Source: Verrucomicrobiales bacterium (GTDB lineage: Bacteria > Verrucomicrobiota > Verrucomicrobiia > Limisphaerales > F1-80-MAGS106). From it: DNA of 9,780 nucleotides. Made by a program: the position numbers and the translations under genes. The notes beneath the pieces are model-generated. The model did no database searches. It was not told where the DNA came from and worked only from the letters and a program-made list of their open reading frames with translations. This document shows, piece after piece, positions 7,743-9,780 of the stretch (positions are counted from its first letter, which is position 1; each line of letters opens with the position of its first letter). Where the stretch lies: positions 1 to 9,780 of the forward strand of contig CANLCA010000066.1 of assembly GCA_947487925.1 (NCBI GenBank), given 5' to 3'.

Positions 7743-7982
7743 GGAAACCCAGTCTTCAGCGCCGATCGATCACATCTGCATCACCGATTGCTAGCCCTCG
7801 GTTGGAACCAGCGCGACGCGTCCCTTTTTCTTTGCGGCATTTCCGCCTTCATGGGTGGTATTGCCGTGTTCCTATCCCTCCACGAAGGCAAGGAGATCTC
7901 TTTGTTCACATGGGGTTTCGTAGTCACCATCCTGGGCGCTATGGGCATGGCCAGCCGACGCGCCTTCACTCGCCGATCATGA
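7731..7982 (+). pseudogene. C-terminal remnant of WecA/MraY-type sugar-phosphate transferase
   Basis: This frame, shifted by one base from the TPR and moeA frames, encodes about 83 residues. They match the end of the polyprenyl-phosphate N-acetylhexosamine-1-phosphate transferase family, which starts O-antigen, teichoic acid or related glycan synthesis at the inner membrane. The diagnostic part is GNPVFSADRSHLHHRLLALG, containing the family's HxHH-R cytoplasmic loop motif. Two membrane helices follow (around LFLCGISAFMGGIAVFL and LFTWGFVVTILGAMGMA), then a basic tail. A full enzyme is about 320-370 residues with some ten helices; the DDxxD motif and all N-terminal helices are absent, so the remnant cannot be active. 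No start codon with a ribosome site precedes it. Its TGA overlaps the moeA ATG (ATGA), showing that the parental gene was coupled to moeA. Confidence 0.75.
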
Positions 7983-9181
7983 TCAACCTAGAAGACGCTC
8001 TCGAGAGAATTTTGCGCGAAATTCAACCCCTTGAGTCAGAGGGCGTTGGGCTCTGGGATGCGGCTGAACGCGTCGCTTCTGATTCCATCCTCGCTCCTAT
8101 CGACCTCCCCCCGTTTGATAATTCCGCCATGGACGGCTACGCGGTGCGGGCTGAGGATGTGCGGTCGGCCTCGCCCGATAACCCGACGATTCTTTCGGTC
8201 ATCGGTCAGGTCCCCGCAGGCTCTTTTTTCAAGGGTCAACTCGGAGTTTCGCAAACGATTCGCCTATTCACAGGAGCCATCCTCCCCGAAGGAGCCGATG
8301 CGGTGGTCATGCAGGAGGACACTGCTCCAGCCACGGACCCCAGCTCTATCCAAGTAATCGAACCGGTCAAACCCTTCGAGAATGTCCGATTCCGCGGGGA
8401 AGATCTTAAAAGGTACGACTTGCTGATTTCCCGAGGTCAGGTGTTCGGTTTCGCTCAACTCGGCATCCTGGCGGCCACGGGCATTGGATCGGTGCGGGCA
8501 TTCGCTCGCCCTAAAATCGGCCTGATCGCAACCGGCTCCGAACTCTGCGAACCCGGTCGACCTCTCGCCAAAGGTCAGATCTACGAAAGTAACAGAATCG
8601 CGATCCGGACCCTGTTGAGCCATTCCTCAACCGACTTCAAGATCTTCCCTCTGACCGTCGACTCCCCCTCCGCGACGAGAGATGTCCTGTCAGAAGCCTT
8701 CGACTCCTGCGATGCCGTCATCTCTACCGGCGGCGTTTCTGTTGGGGATCATGATTTTGTGAAAGAAGCATTCTCGAATGTGGGAGGAAAGATCGAGTTT
8801 TGGAAATTGGCTCTGAAGCCGGGCAAACCCTTCGTTTTTGGCAAGTATAAGAATGTTCCATTCTTTGGTTTGCCCGGAAATCCCGTCTCAGCCCTCGTCA
8901 CATTCCAACTGCTGGTCCGACCAGCAATCAACAAACTTCGCGGGATAATTTCATGGAACCAAACTTTCTCCCAGGGAATCCTCGTCGAATCCATCAAGAA
9001 CCACGGAGATCGACGACACTTTGTTCGCGTGAAAATGGATGACGCAGGCAGGGTGACCCGGGCCGGATCCCAAGGATCTCATATCCTCAAATCACTGAGT
9101 GAATCAAACGGGCTCCTCGACATCGCTCCTGGCATCACCCTCGCCGAAGGAGCCAGGGTCCCAGTCATTAAATGGCATTAA
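7979..9181 (+). CDS. moeA: Molybdopterin molybdenumtransferase MoeA
   Basis: A complete 400-residue enzyme, the usual family length. MoeA inserts molybdate into adenylylated molybdopterin, the last step of molybdenum cofactor synthesis in the cytoplasm. Landmarks in order: PPFDNSAMDGYAVR at 44-57, TGAILPEGADAVVMQE at 98-113, VRFRGEDL at 136-143 and TGSEL at 185-189. Then come YESNR at 202-206, TGGVSVGDHDFVK at 250-262, ALKPGKPFVFGK at 278-289 and GLPGNPVSALVTF at 297-309. These cover the MoeA N-terminal domains (~1-175), the MoCF-binding domain (~178-315) and the C-terminal beta-barrel domain (~325-398). All key family motifs are present. The ATG at 7979 aligns with the family start; it overlaps the upstream TGA and has no clear ribosome site, so translation probably depended on coupling to the lost transferase gene. 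The frame is open upstream to 7364, but that extension is TPR sequence plus an out-of-frame stretch, not MoeA. No other cofactor genes are in the window. Confidence 0.96.
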   Translation: MINLEDALERILREIQPLESEGVGLWDAAERVASDSILAPIDLPPFDNSAMDGYAVRAEDVRSASPDNPTILSVIGQVPAGSFFKGQLGVSQTIRLFTGAILPEGADAVVMQEDTAPATDPSSIQVIEPVKPFENVRFRGEDLKRYDLLISRGQVFGFAQLGILAATGIGSVRAFARPKIGLIATGSELCEPGRPLAKGQIYESNRIAIRTLLSHSSTDFKIFPLTVDSPSATRDVLSEAFDSCDAVISTGGVSVGDHDFVKEAFSNVGGKIEFWKLALKPGKPFVFGKYKNVPFFGLPGNPVSALVTFQLLVRPAINKLRGIISWNQTFSQGILVESIKNHGDRRHFVRVKMDDAGRVTRAGSQGSHILKSLSESNGLLDIAPGITLAEGARVPVIKWH

Positions 9182-9233
9182 CTCGAACCCAACCGAGGCC
9201 GTGGGATTCGATCCGCAACTCCATCACGCCTGC

Positions 9234-9780
9234 CTAAAATTTCCGGCTGGGAAACTCTAAGACGCCCGGACGAGGCGCGACCGTGGGCGGGGCGACGACA
9301 GGAACCAAATTAGCTCCGGAATTGAAATTCAGAAAACGGGCCCCCCCCGGATCAATTGTTCCAAACGAGGCAGAATTGCGGCCCTTGTTTCCCTGTTGAA
9401 ACGGTGACAGAAGATCTTCTCTGCGCTGAACCAGATCATCCACGCCTCTGGAACTGGGCGACAGCGGAGCAGTAGGACTGAGCTCTTTCCTCGTGGGGTC
9501 CACACCAAAAATAGCGATCGGTTCAATCGATGACCCCTCCCCTGGAGTCGCCATCAGCGGATTCAAACCTTTGAAGTCCTTAACGACGGAGTCCGAGTGT
9601 GGATCCAGGAGTCGCGCAAAATCATCGCGCGATTTTTGATTCCGTTCCTTTTCCCTGAGGGTCTTCGTGGTAGAGAACGGGCTCGCCGTCATCGTGCCTC
9701 CAAAAAGATCGGGTTGCTCCACTTGCGGTCCTGCCGGCTTTTTTTCCCTGGAAAAGGGCAACTGCCCGAAAGCGCCACTC
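9234..9780 (-). CDS. Proline-rich hypothetical protein, C-terminal part; 5' end off the right edge
   Basis: I do not recognise this protein. The frame is open from the right window edge down to the TAG at 9236-9234, giving 181 visible residues. A TTG at 9761 could serve as a start, but sense-like sequence continues upstream of it (SGAFGQ), so the true start is probably outside. The sequence is rich in Pro, Ser, Asp, Arg and Lys, has no long hydrophobic segment and only short helical parts (around TLREKERNQKSRDDFARLL and DDLVQRREDLL), so much of it is probably disordered. It contains a run of eight G on the coding strand. It converges with moeA, leaving 52 bases between stops with no clear terminator hairpin. 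The clear protein-like composition and the lack of a better frame support it as a gene; no function can be given. Confidence 0.65.
   Translation of the reverse strand, partial: SGAFGQLPFSREKKPAGPQVEQPDLFGGTMTASPFSTTKTLREKERNQKSRDDFARLLDPHSDSVVKDFKGLNPLMATPGEGSSIEPIAIFGVDPTRKELSPTAPLSPSSRGVDDLVQRREDLLSPFQQGNKGRNSASFGTIDPGGARFLNFNSGANLVPVVAPPTVAPRPGVLEFPSRKF
9341..9348 (-). repeat. Homopolymer of eight C (eight G on the coding strand)
   Basis: The tract lies inside the proline-rich hypothetical gene and encodes part of Asp-Pro-Gly-Gly-Ala-Arg. Runs of this length are prone to slippage in replication and to sequencing error; either would shift the frame of the last ~35 codons. The present length keeps the frame open. 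Confidence 0.6.

Noticed and set aside
7364..9181. A single 605-residue TPR-MoeA fusion protein
   Set aside because: The central ~79 codons are Arg/Pro/His-rich nonsense, while another frame there encodes a clear WecA-family tail whose stop overlaps a well-placed MoeA start. The long frame is accidental.
9182..9233. Bidirectional terminator between convergent moeA and the hypothetical gene
   Set aside because: I looked for a GC-rich stem with flanking A/T runs in these 52 bases and found none.

Overview
The window looks like a chromosomal segment of a GC-rich Gram-negative bacterium, most likely a member of the Verrucomicrobiota or the wider Planctomycetota-Verrucomicrobiota group. This rests on recognition, not on a search. 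The signs are an ECF sigma factor coupled to a membrane-anchored von Willebrand A (vWA) protein, very large exported proteins of unknown family, weak or absent Shine-Dalgarno sites, and a short TPR protein of a kind I associate with verrucomicrobial genomes. There is no rRNA, tRNA, CRISPR array, transposase or phage gene.

Left two thirds (1-7212, minus strand): one compact operon, read right to left. An ECF sigma-70 factor (7212-6652) comes first. After 7 bases follows a membrane protein (6644-3954) with a short cytoplasmic anti-sigma-like helical region, one transmembrane helix, a long low-complexity linker and a YfbK-type vWA module with an intact MIDAS metal site. Its stop overlaps by ATGA the start of a very large exported protein that fills 3957-1 with no stop and runs off the left edge (at least 1319 residues). 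That protein has a signal sequence, about 1000 residues of mostly beta-type sequence and then several membrane helices. My reading is an envelope-linked regulatory cassette: sigma factor, membrane partner holding it, and a giant surface or periplasmic client or sensor. That role is inference.

Middle (7213-7982): a 235-base divergent spacer, then a broken locus on the plus strand. The first 98 codons of a TPR protein (from 7448) run into a CG dinucleotide tract at 7731-7742. From there, in a different frame, comes the last ~83 codons of a WecA/MraY-type polyprenyl-phosphate sugar-phosphate transferase. Neither gene is complete. This is either a deletion that joined two genes or an assembly chimera.

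Right (7979-9780): an intact moeA (molybdopterin molybdenumtransferase, 400 aa) starts at 7979 and overlaps the wecA-fragment stop by ATGA. Facing it on the minus strand is the 3' part of a proline-rich, probably disordered protein of unknown function that enters from beyond the right edge.
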